7,151 bases of DNA from JAJZJT01 sp049964655 (GCA_049964655.1 JBMFXC010000100.1:1-7151); one strand, 5' to 3'. Numbered from the stretch's first letter, positions 1 to 7,151 are shown. Program-made: numbers and translations. Notes: generated by a model from the letters alone, not told the origin.

Positions 1-1
1 G

Positions 2-199
2 TTTGGGGCGCGGGCGAGGCCCGGCGTCTCGGGAGGGGGTGGCGGGGGTGGCGCCGAGGCCGACGCCGGCGGCGGCGGTGGCGGTGGCGGTGCCGACGCC
101 TACCTCCCGACCTACTTCGCCTCGGGGTCCGTGGGAGCGGGCAACGGCGCGCCGAGCGGGACCGGAGGCTCGGCGACGGTCAGCTGGACGCTGATCACG
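2..199 (+). other. C-terminal part of a glycine-rich domain
   Basis: Residues 1-66 hold two runs of six to seven glycines separated by a short Ala/Glu/Asp spacer (AEADA), then a Tyr/Phe-containing stretch (YLPTYFASGS). The segment ends in GTGGSATVSWTLI, a beta-strand. Glycine-rich domains of bacterial surface proteins typically alternate Gly runs with short spacers and close with a 'GxGxVxIxW' strand of this sort, often just ahead of Ig-like repeats. The start of the domain is outside the window. The family match is by pattern only. Confidence 0.6.
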
Positions 200-3100
200 C
201 CGTCGGTGACTGTGCCCTCGACGGTCACCGCCTCCCTCGGCGACCCGACGGCAAGCCTCTCTGCCACCGTCTCCGGGCCGGCTGGTTACACGCCGACTGG
301 AACGGTCTCCTTCGTGCAGCTCGGTGCCACGCTCCCGGCCTGCACGGCGACCGTCGCTGCGAACGGCACGGCGTCGTGCACCTTCACCGACACGACCGCC
401 GGGGACACCTCCTACGTCGCCATCTACTCCGGTGACGACACGCTGGCGGGAGCGACGACGGGCTACTTCATCGTCGACGGCGTGCCCGACCCGACCGCGG
501 TCGCGGCGCCCACCGCGACCGTCCAAGCCTCGGCGACCCCGCCGGACATCGCCCTGTCGACCACCGTCACGCCTGCCTCGTATGCCGTCGGCACGCTCGG
601 TGGCGGCACCGTCTCCTTCTACGACCAGCTCTCTGCGACGACTCCGGTGTGCACGACGGCCGTCCCCACCTCGGTCGTCGTCGGTGCCACAGCTTCCGTC
701 GGGTGCACGTTCGGGGTCACCGCTCCCTACCCCGTCCCGGGCCAGTCCTACTCGTTCACCGCCGTCTACGGCGGCAACACCGACAACGCCGCGTCGTCGG
801 TCAGCGCTGCGTCGTCGTCCGCCACCATGGGCAAGTACGCCACGACCACCACCCTCGTGGCCGACAATTCGACCAGCGCCGTGTCGGTCACCTACGGGAC
901 CACCGTCTCGCTGCAGGCGACGGTCCACGACCTCCCGAGCAGCGACACCACGGCACGGGGAACCCTGACCTACCAGACGACGAGCGGCACGCCGCTCGAC
1001 TGCCAGGGCCTCGTGCAGCCGGTTGCCGTCACGCTCACCTCCGGCACCGGTCCGGTCGATGGCACGGTGCCGGCCTGTGTCTTCACCCCCTCGGTCGGCG
1101 AGCAAGTGGACGCTGCCTTCTCCGGTGACCAACAAGCCAACCCCTCGACCTCCTCCAGCCCCTCGATCACCGTCGGCCAGGCGACCGCCACCGTCGCTTC
1201 GCTGGCGGTCAACGGCGCCGGCGACGCCTACGTCGGGGCGGGGACGACGGTCACGGCCACCGTCACCACGACGGCTGGTGCCCCACCCGACGGTGGCGTG
1301 AGCTTCTTCCTCGGCAGCGGTGCCAGCGCCGTGCCGATCACCGGGTGCGACGCCGCCCAGACGGCTGCCACGGGCCGGTCGAGCGGCTCGCCCGGCGCCG
1401 AGCAGACCGTCTACACCTGCACGGACGGCCCGGCACCGACCACGCTTGGCACCGAGACGTTCAGTGCCACCTACTGCCCGGCTTCGAGCGGCGTGGCGGC
1501 GTGCGCCGACTGGACGACCGCCAGCGCCACCACGCCGTACACGCCGAGCCCCGATCCGACCACCGTGTCCGTCTCGCCGAGGGGCAGCGAGCTCAACCCG
1601 GTCAACGAGACCGGTGGCCAGCCCGTCACCCTGACGGCCACCGTGGCGCTGGCCGCCGGCGACGCCGAGCCGACCGGGACGGTCGCCTTCACCGAGAACG
1701 GCAACCCGGTGACGTCGACGACGGGTGCCTCCTGTACCGGCCTGGCACTGGTCGTGGCGGGAACGGGATCGGCGGCCACGGGGACCGCTTCGTGCACCTT
1801 CGTCCCCGATCCCGGTGGCGAGGACGAGGTCGTTGCCACCTACGTCGTTCCGGCGGGATCGCTGACCCAGCCGTCCACCTCCCCCGTCTCCTTCTACCAG
1901 GTCAGCGGGGCGCCGACGACCATGGCGCTCGTCGTCGTGGCGGGTGCGCCGGCAACCGGTACGACCGGTGGGACCGTCCTGGCCACCGGCGCCTCGGTCG
2001 CCTACGGGGTACCGCTCACGCTCCGGGCGACGGTGACCTCGACGGGCGGCGTGCCGGTGGCGCAAGGGACGGTCGCCTTCACCGAGGACGGCGCCCCCGT
2101 CACCTCCGGCGGCACGCCGGTGTGTCAGACGGTGTCAGTCACCGGTGGTACCGCCACGTGCCAGGTGCCGGACCCCGCCCCGGGGGCGACCACCTTCGGC
2201 GGCACCTTCGCCTATGCCGGCGGCGGGTTCCAAGACAGCACGGCATCCGCCTCGGTCGACGTCGTCACCGCCGCTACGACCACGTCGCTCGCCGTCGCTC
2301 CGGACCCGGCGGCGGCCGGCGCGCTCGACCTCACGGCCACCGTCGCCGACGCCTCGGTGGGCTCTGCCGTCGCCCCGGTGGGGACGGTGTCCTTCTCCGC
2401 CGGGGGTGTGGGGATCGCCGGTTGCCTCGCCGTCCCTCTCGTCGCCGGCACGGGCGTGACGGCTACGGCGACGTGTGCCGACCAGGCGGCACCGGCGACG
2501 GGGACGACCTCCTACGGCGCCGCCTATGCCTCGTCCTCACCCGACTTCGCCGGGTCGGCACCGGCCACGGCGTCCTTCACCGCGGGCGCGGCGTGCTCGA
2601 GTGTCTTCGGCGGCCTGTGGGCCCAGGCGGGAGCGAAGGGGGCAACCGTCTCCTTCGCGGTGGGCGGGTTGCCGACCACCGTCGACCGGGTGACGGTCAC
2701 CCTGGGTGGCACGACGGGAGGGTGCACGGCTTCGTCGGACCTCCCGGTGACCGCCGGCTCGCTGTCGCTCTTCGGCGGCACGCTGACGGTCGGCTCGGGG
2801 CTGACCGGCTACGTCGAGGACGCCCAGGCCGGTGGGGGGACGCCGACGCTGTGCCTGACCCGGGGCACGCTCGCCCTGCCGGCGGCCTGGGGGCTCGGAT
2901 CGGGGATCACCCTGGGGTCCACCGCGGCACTGTGCTTCGCCGTGACCGGTTCGGGCAGTGGGTCGGACACCCTCGGCCAGGTGACGAGCGGCACCCTGAC
3001 CGTCCCCATCGGGTCCCTGCCGTTCGGTGCCCCCGATGCCTCGGTCAGCTATGCCCTCGGGCTCACCTTCTCCGACGCCGCCGGGCCCGAGGTCACCGTG

Positions 3101-6100
3101 ACGGTCGCACCGGTCACCCCGCCGGCCGACCTCCCCTCGGTCGACCTGACGGTCACCGTGGCCCTGTCGGGGACGACGCCGACGGCGAGCGGGTCGGCGG
3201 TGCTCGCCGGAGTCCCCTTCGGTCCGCCCGTCCAGGCGTCCTTCACGGTGGGGACCGGCACCGGCGGCTCGCTGCCCCCGTCGCTCGTCTTCACCATGGC
3301 ACCGGCTGGTGCGCCCTACGCGCCGCTGCCCGGACTCGAGCTCGAGGACGTGACGGCGACCCTGATGGCGCCGGGGTCGGCCAGGCCCTTCGCCCTGACG
3401 TTCGGTGCCACCGCCGTGCTCGGCGACGCCGCCGCCTCGTCGACCAGCGCCCTCACCCTGTCGGTGACCGGCTCCTACTCGAAGGGAACCTTCACGCTCG
3501 GCGTCTCTGGCGCCAACGTCGGGACGTGGTCGCCGTTCGGCTCGCTCTCGTTCTCCCTCGCTTCGCTGACGGGCTCGGTCACCGTCACGACCACAGGCTC
3601 GGTCTCCTACGACTTCGAGGACGGCACGCCACCTCTACCCGGCACGGCCCCGAGCCCGGTGGCAACGTGGGACCCGACCGCCGGCGCCTCCGTCGAAGTC
3701 GCCTGCATCGCCCTCGCCTTCGGCACCACCCCGACCTGTGCCTCGGGCTCGCTCCAGCGCCCGGCCGATCCGACGCTCTCCGTCGAGGGCGTCGTGTCGG
3801 TGGGAACACCGGGGAGCGGCGGCCTGGCTGCCGCCGTCGAGGGCTCGATCGACCTCCGGACGGGGGGCGTCTCGTTGCAGCTCGACCCAGCCGGCTCGTC
3901 ACTGACCGTGCCGGTGGCGGCCGGGATCACCGTCACGCTCGTGACCCTGTCGGTGACTGGGGGCATCAGCACGAGGATCGCCGTCGACGGCGTGGCCGAC
4001 GCTTCCATCCCCACCCTCAGCCCGTTGCCAATCGTCGTCACCGTCTCCGACGACGACGGCGCCTTGGTGGTGGCCGTCGCCGGCGTCGACCTCTCCGCGC
4101 TCGGCATCCCCCTCAGTGGGTTCTTCGCCTACTCGTCGGCCCCGGTCGCCGCCTTCGACACCGGAGCGCCGACGATCGGTACGGTGGCCCTGGCCAGGGG
4201 GTTCAACGGCGATGCCGTGCTCGTCCCCTCGACGGGGGTCGCCTCGATGCTCGAGGCCGCGGGGTTCACGCTGCCCCCCGGGGGGGCGATCACCTTCAGC
4301 GGGAGCTGGGACCCGGGGTCGTCGCCCACCTTCACCGCCGCCCTCGAGGCGCCATCCGGCTTTCCCTTCCTCGTCCTCCCTGACGGCGCCGCCCTCACTG
4401 GCGCTGCCCTTTCCTTCTCGTCGGGCAAGCTGTCGCTCGCCGTCACCGGGGTGGTCCCTGTCCCCGGCCAGGCGCCGGCCACCGCGGCTCTCGACGTCGA
4501 CATCGGGCTCGCCGACGGGTCCTTCTCGGGAACGGTGACCGTCACCGGGCTCGTCGTCTTCGGCGTCACCGTCGGCCTGCGGGGCACGATCTCGCGGAGC
4601 GCCCAGGGGTCGGTGTCGGCGGACGTGACGACGTGCCAGCCGTCGGGGTCGTCCTGCACGCCCGGCCCCATTGCCGGACCGTTCACCCCGTTCCCCGGGG
4701 TCCCCGTCACCCTCACCGACGTCGGGCTCTCGCTCGGCACCTCCGGACTCGCCGTCACCGGAACCTTGTCGGTGGACGGCCTCGGCTCCCTGTCCCTGGA
4801 CGGGACGCTCTCCTCTCTCGAGACCTGGAGCCTGACGGTGGCTGCTGCCCAGGCGCAGGTGTGGCAGCCGGCTCCGTCGGTCACCATCGATGCCGCGCTG
4901 TCGGGGACCATCAGCGACGCCAGCGGCGTGGTCACCTTCGCCCTGTCGGCCACCGGGGTCAGCGGCAACCCGGTGTTCTCGCTGGCGGTCGGCGGCGTGT
5001 CGCTCGCTGTCGACGCGATCCAGTTCGGGGACGCGACGCCCCCGTCGGGGTGCACGGTCGTCGCAGCGGGAGACCTGTGGCTCGCCGTCACCGGGTCGCT
5101 CGGCATCTCCCTCACCGGCTTCTCCGGCTCGGCCTCGGCCAGCGGTTGCTTCGACCTGACGGCGGGGAGCTTCTCGCTCTCGGCCACCCTCAGCCAGCTG
5201 TCTGCCAGCTTCGCCGGAGGTGCCGTCCAGCTCGGTGCGCCGACGTTCACCCTCAGCGAGGCCCAGGGCTCCTACCAGGTCGCCGCCCACCTCGTGCTCA
5301 CCGTCCAGATGCCCGGAGGCGGGTCCCTCGTGCAGAACGCCACCTTGCAGATCGGTTCGGGCGGGACCTTCGTGGTGGGCACCGAGACCAACCTGTCGCA
5401 GTGGCTCGGCTCGAACGGCGACACCGCCTACCTCTACTACGCGAGTGCCGCCGTGCCCGGGTTCCAGACCGGTGACCCCGCGCTCGGGGCGATCGACCTG
5501 AGCCAGGGCCTCGACTTCGCGCTTTCCATCTCGCTGCCCGGTTCGGTCACCTCGGGCCTGTCGGCCATCGGCATCGACGTGCCGTCGGGGTCCGGCCTCG
5601 TCGCCGTCGGCACCGCCGACTTCCAAACGAACACCTACCTCCTGCGGATCTCGATCTCGCTCGGCTCGGGGCTCACCGTCTTCTCGACCGCCGGCAGCTC
5701 GCTCGTCCTCGACTCGGGCTTCCTCCAGGTGGAGCTGAGCCCGGCTGGGCCGACCTTCTCGGTGGGCATGACCGCCACCCTGGATGTCGCCTCGCCCGGC
5801 TCGATCGGGTCGCCGTCGTCGCACCAGTTGACCGGTGAGCTGACCGTGAGCGACACGGGGATCAACGTGAGCCTGTCGTTCGGAGACTGCAGCGGTCCGT
5901 CGACCGGGTGGCAGGGCGCGTTTGGGATCAGCGGGCTCACCATCAAGTGCGCGGGCCTCCAGGGAGGGATCAGCTTCGGCGACGGCATCCCGCTGCCCAA
6001 CGTCGGGCTCTACGGCACGGTCACCGCCTTGCCGAGCAACGTGGCGACCACCATCGGCTACCTCGAGGGTGCGCCGATCACCTTTGCCTTCAACTTCGAC

Positions 6101-7151
6101 CCCTTCCTCCTCGACCTCTCCATCGGCACCAAAAACTCGGGTACGCCAGCGCTCGAGCCGTTCAAGGACTTCGGGCAGGCCAGCCTGCTCGAGGTCGACT
6201 ACGCGTCCCTCTACATCTCCCCCGAGGGCGCCACCCTTGGGACCACTACCTACCCGGCAGGGTTGGGGCTCGGGTTCCAGGGGAGCGTCGAGGGCATCCA
6301 GATCTCGGTGCTCGCCAACATCGGGCTCTCCCCACCGAGCATCAACTTCACCGGGTCGGTGTCCCAGATCACCGTGGGCGGTCTCAGCATCGGACCGGTC
6401 AGCATCACGCTTGACGCCTCGCCGACCACCTTCAAGTTCGAGTTCGACGGCTCGCTGTCCCTCGGGCCGGGCAGCGCCCAGATCGGCCCTGCCCTGGAGG
6501 TCGGGGGCGCGCTGTCGGCGTCGGTGTCGATCAAGGTCTCCACCAGTGGGATCAGTGCCTTCATCTGGGGGAGCGTCTCGGTCGAGGTGGCCTCCTACGT
6601 GGCCACTCAGGCCTGCTACTACGACGGGTGGGTCCCGTACCCGTGCAACTACCAGTGGGAGGGAACGTCGGCCTCCTTCACGCTGGCGAAGACCGGGTTC
6701 TCGGTCGACGGGAGTGGTGTGACGCTCGAGGCCGACGGCTACTCGATCACCTTCGACTACGACGGCTCGATGTCGGTTGCCACCGGCGACGTCGGCGGTG
6801 GCCTGGCTACTCGACCCGGAGATGGGGCGACCACCGGCTCGTCTGCCGCCGTGCTCGTCGACTGGGTCCACCGGGTCGGTGGGACGGGCGAGGTCGCGCC
6901 GGCCGGGCCCATCCACGTGGTCGCCCACGTGCGCCGTGTCGGGCGAGCGGTCCTCGTCGCCACCCCGCTCCTCGGCGGGACCCCTACCGGGCCCGGAGGG
7001 TCGGGGGGTGGTGGTGCGCCGGGAAGCCCCTCGTCGCCCGCTCGTCGGGCAGTCGTCACTCCGCAGGACCCCGTCGCCCACGTCGCTCCGGGCGGTACGG
7101 GGGCCACCGCTCCCGGAGCGAGCGCACCGCAGGGGACGTGGTCACCCACGG
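2..7151 (+). CDS. Giant exported Ig-like repeat / beta-rich surface protein, internal fragment (both ends missing)
   Basis: One frame, with codons starting at position 2, is open across all 2383 complete codons; start and stop lie outside the window. It is chosen over other long open frames because its third codon positions are almost all G or C and because it gives coherent protein families. In order: a glycine-rich domain end (residues 1-66), seven bacterial Ig-like domains (67-862), a long unrecognised beta-strand region with internal duplications (863-2263), and a Gly/Pro/Ser-rich tail (2264-2383). The protein has about 30 cysteines in close pairs and only about ten lysines, which suits an extracytoplasmic disulfide-bonded protein. 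No membrane segment, signal peptide, sorting motif or catalytic signature is visible; signal and anchor would be at the missing ends. Known Ig-like repeat proteins of this kind are secreted or cell-surface adhesins or stalks. That role here is inference from architecture. The exact function is unknown. Confidence 0.93.
32..94 (+). repeat. GGN low-complexity tract encoding polyglycine
   Basis: Codons gga, ggg, ggt and ggc are strung together as two glycine runs (32-52 and 68-91) split by gcc-gag-gcc-gac-gcc. Such GGN tracts are prone to slippage and length change between strains. The open frame passes through undisturbed. Confidence 0.75.
200..475 (+). other. Bacterial Ig-like domain 1
   Basis: Residues 67-158. 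It carries the layout of Big_3_5-type Ig-like domains: an opening strand (VTVPSTVTASLG), then the TPTGTVSF strand, a two-cysteine segment (Cys codons at 341 and 377, 12 residues apart: PAC...ASC), and the closing YVAIYSGDDTLAG signature. The closing signature corresponds to the family's 'ATYSGDxNFxxS' strand. The two cysteines probably form a disulfide between neighbouring strands. It likely serves as a rod-like spacer; no ligand site is seen. Confidence 0.82.
476..835 (+). other. Bacterial Ig-like domain 2
   Basis: Residues 159-278. The domain shows GGGTVSFYDQL, then a cysteine pair (codons at 650 and 704, 18 residues apart), and closes with YSFTAVYGGNTDNAASS, the family's terminal strand with the aromatic-G-(D/N) turn. 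It is longer than domain 1 because of a wider hairpin between the two cysteines and a longer leading linker. Confidence 0.82.
836..1180 (+). other. Bacterial Ig-like domain 3
   Basis: Residues 279-393. It opens with the classic YATTTTLVADNS strand and VTYGTTVSLQATV, where 'TxxTTTxL' and 'GxxVxLxATV' are typical of Ig-like group 3/5 repeats. GTLTYQTTSG follows. The cysteine pair has codons at 1001 and 1076 (25 residues apart). The closing strand is VDAAFSGDQQANPSTS. One of the clearest Ig-like units in the window. Confidence 0.84.
1181..1552 (+). other. Bacterial Ig-like domain 4, with an extra cysteine pair
   Basis: Residues 394-517. Opening strand ATVASLAVNG and GAGTTVTATVTTT, then DGGVSFFLGSG. 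The usual cysteine pair (codons 1346 and 1418) is joined by a second pair (codons 1475 and 1502) placed in the closing strand TFSATYCPASSGVAACAD. There the first cysteine replaces the Ser of the common 'YSGD' turn. This is the only Ig-like unit here with four cysteines, and one of the longest. Confidence 0.8.
1553..1909 (+). other. Bacterial Ig-like domain 5
   Basis: Residues 518-636. It opens with DPTTVSVSPRGSE and has GGQPVTLTATVALA, then EPTGTVAFTENGNPVTS. The cysteine pair has codons at 1733 and 1793 (20 residues apart), followed by a closing VVATYVVPAGSLTQPST strand. The GTVAFTE(N/D)G segment is almost identical in DNA to the same place in domain 6, so these two units look like the most recent duplication in the array. 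Confidence 0.84.
1676..1701 (+). repeat. Direct DNA repeat, copy A (Ig-like domain 5)
   Basis: Positions 1676-1701 and 2066-2091 match at 25 of 26 bases (first 21 identical). Both encode GTVAFTE-(N/D)-G in the same frame, 390 bases (130 codons) apart, marking a recent tandem duplication of an Ig-like unit or local gene conversion. Confidence 0.8.
1910..2266 (+). other. Bacterial Ig-like domain 6
   Basis: Residues 637-755. It opens with APTTMALVVVAG and VAYGVPLTLRATV, then QGTVAFTEDGAPVTSGG. The cysteine pair has codons at 2123 and 2159 (12 residues apart: PVC...ATC). It closes with FGGTFAYAGGGFQDSTAS. Its GTVAFTEDG core matches domain 5 closely at the DNA level. Confidence 0.84.
2066..2091 (+). 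repeat. Direct DNA repeat, copy B (Ig-like domain 6)
   Basis: Partner of 1676-1701. The single difference turns the Asn codon aac into the Asp codon gac. The sequences diverge again on both sides. Confidence 0.8.
2267..2587 (+). other. Bacterial Ig-like domain 7 (last of the array)
   Basis: Residues 756-862. It opens with TAATTTSLAVAPDPAAAG, the canonical 'TTTxLxxxPxPxxxG' start of these domains. VGTVSFSAGGVGIAGC follows. Its cysteine pair (codons 2423 and 2474) has the common AGC...ATC spacing, and the closing strand is SYGAAYASSSPDFAGS. After it the Ig-like pattern stops and a different beta-rich sequence begins. Confidence 0.83.
2588..3301 (+). other. Cysteine-bearing beta-rich module, unrecognised
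   Basis: Residues 863-1100. It starts sharply after the last Ig-like unit with ACSSVFGGLWAQAGAKG. The rest is mostly alternating hydrophobic/polar residues and Gly turns (for example GSLSLFGGTLTVGSG). It has two cysteine pairs (codons 2594 and 2723; 2852 and 2933). The alternation predicts beta-strands joined by short turns, and the composition is Gly, Thr, Ser, Val and Leu. No family was recognised. It leads directly into the duplicated region and may be its N-terminal cap or an older, decayed copy. Confidence 0.55.
3302..4678 (+). repeat. Beta-rich internal repeat, copy 1
   Basis: Residues 1101-1559. The anchors recur in copy 2 in the same order: PLPG at 3323, TWS at 3524, FG at 3719, GSIDLRTGGVSL at 3842-3877, the YSSAPVAAFDTGAP segment at 4130, FSGTVTV at 4523 and VGLRGT at 4571. 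From TWS to FSGTVTV the spacing to copy 2 stays at 1293-1308 bases (431-436 residues); it widens at both ends through length changes in loops. The sequence is almost all predicted amphipathic beta-strand. Cysteine pairs have codons at 3704 and 3737, and at 4634 and 4655. No known domain was recognised. The boundaries are approximate. Confidence 0.62.
4679..6178 (+). repeat. Beta-rich internal repeat, copy 2
   Basis: Residues 1560-2059. Anchors matching copy 1 are PFPG at 4688, TWS at 4823, FG at 5024, GCFDLTAGSFSL at 5144-5179, the YASAAVPGFQTGDP segment at 5438, LTGELTV at 5828 and VGLYGT at 6002. Around the Tyr-Ser motif the two copies share 11 of 24 residues with no gap. Copy 2 has about 40 extra residues before VGLYGT, holding a cysteine pair (codons 5888 and 5948). 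Another pair is at codons 5051 and 5147. The function is unknown. Confidence 0.62.
6179..6790 (+). repeat. Beta-rich region, possible divergent partial third copy with a Cys-aromatic hairpin
   Basis: Residues 2060-2263. LLEVDYASLYISPEG (from 6185) lines up with VTLTDVGLSLGTSG (from 4709) at the head of copy 2. PPSINFTGSVSQ resembles APSVTIDAALSG in copy 2. The later motifs of the repeat (GxxDL, Tyr-Ser) are not found, so this copy would be partial. It ends in strongly amphipathic strands (FKFEFDGSLSLG, ITFDYDGSM). A loop with two cysteines (codons 6614 and 6644) encloses YYDGWVPYP and is followed by NYQW, an aromatic cluster unlike the rest of the protein. Confidence 0.45.
6791..7151 (+). other. 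Gly/Pro/Ser/Ala-rich tail with Arg and His, continuing past the window
   Basis: Residues 2264-2383. The beta-strand pattern ends at about residue 2263. A short segment with VDWVHRVGG and IHVVAHVRRVGRAVLVAT follows, carrying more Arg and His than any earlier part of the protein. After it comes a low-complexity linker (GGSGGGGAPGSPSSPARR and onward) rich in Pro, Ala and Gly. Third codon positions are less strictly G/C here than upstream. It looks like a flexible linker to a further C-terminal domain or an anchor outside the window. No stop is present. Confidence 0.55.

Noticed and set aside
32..94. Glycine-rich tract considered as a PE_PGRS-type protein
   Set aside because: The PE head is not in the window, the GGA/GGN repeats are short, and the sequence goes straight into Ig-like domains, which is not the PE_PGRS layout.
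1471..1839. A - strand open frame of about 122 codons with a plausible-looking Val/Ala/Ser/Pro/Gly product
   Set aside because: It is the exact reverse-complement phase of the sense codons of Ig-like domains 4-6, so its composition is explained by the sense strand.
1345..4383. A + strand open frame of about 1012 codons in another phase
   Set aside because: Its product is dominated by Arg, Gly, His and Asp with no domain pattern, and it overlaps the coherent Ig-like/beta frame completely. It is a by-product of G/C-ending codons in the true frame.
4129..5250. A - strand open frame of about 373 codons
   Set aside because: It lies inside the sense repeat copies. Its Pro/Ser/Ala/Val/Thr content mirrors the sense codons read backwards, and no motif or convincing ribosome binding site supports it.
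3302..6178. Beta region considered as more Ig-like domains or as a beta-helix of a known enzyme family
   Set aside because: The 'GTVxF' and 'YSGD' Ig-like signatures are missing. The repeat period is about 435 residues instead of about 100, and no catalytic residues of a polysaccharide lyase or hydrolase could be picked out.
5908..6722. Two overlapping + strand open frames of 168 and 266 codons
   Set aside because: Both are out of phase with the continuous frame. The products are Arg/Ser/Pro-rich or Arg/Gly/His-rich with no recognisable domain.
3899..7081. A - strand open frame of about 1060 codons
   Set aside because: The product is an Arg/Gly/Asp/Glu/His-rich string without domains, typical of the antisense of gtc, gcc, tcg and acc codons. 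The sense frame has clear repeats and paired cysteines across the same bases.

Overview
The whole window is the inside of one very large gene on the + strand. A single reading frame, with codons starting at position 2, stays open from the first base to the last. It covers 2383 complete codons with no stop, and neither the true start nor the true stop lies in the window. I see no RNA gene, mobile element, CRISPR array, promoter, terminator or intergenic gap. The DNA is very GC-rich, and the codons of this frame end almost always in G or C (gcc, gtc, acc, tcg, ggc, gac). This suggests a high-GC bacterium, most likely an actinomycete-type organism. The class Acidimicrobiia is a plausible guess, but the sequence does not prove it.

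Layout of the encoded protein (residue 1 = codon at position 2): (i) the end of a glycine-rich domain, about residues 1-66; (ii) seven tandem bacterial immunoglobulin-like domains of roughly 90-125 residues, about residues 67-862, nearly all with the layout of the Big_3_5 / 'Ig-like domain repeat protein' families and each with at least one pair of cysteines; (iii) about 1400 residues of unrecognised, nearly pure beta-strand sequence, about residues 863-2263. Part (iii) contains an internal duplication of about 435 residues and a weaker third, partial copy. (iv) A Gly/Pro/Ser/Ala-rich tail with more Arg and His, about residues 2264-2383, runs off the right edge.

The composition (Thr, Ser, Gly, Ala and Val rich, only about ten lysines, cysteines in closely spaced pairs) fits an exported protein folded outside the cytoplasm. 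The Ig-like array would act as a stalk or spacer. The repeated beta region is the part of unknown function and the most interesting part of the window. No catalytic motif was seen. Surface or adhesin-like function is inferred from architecture only.
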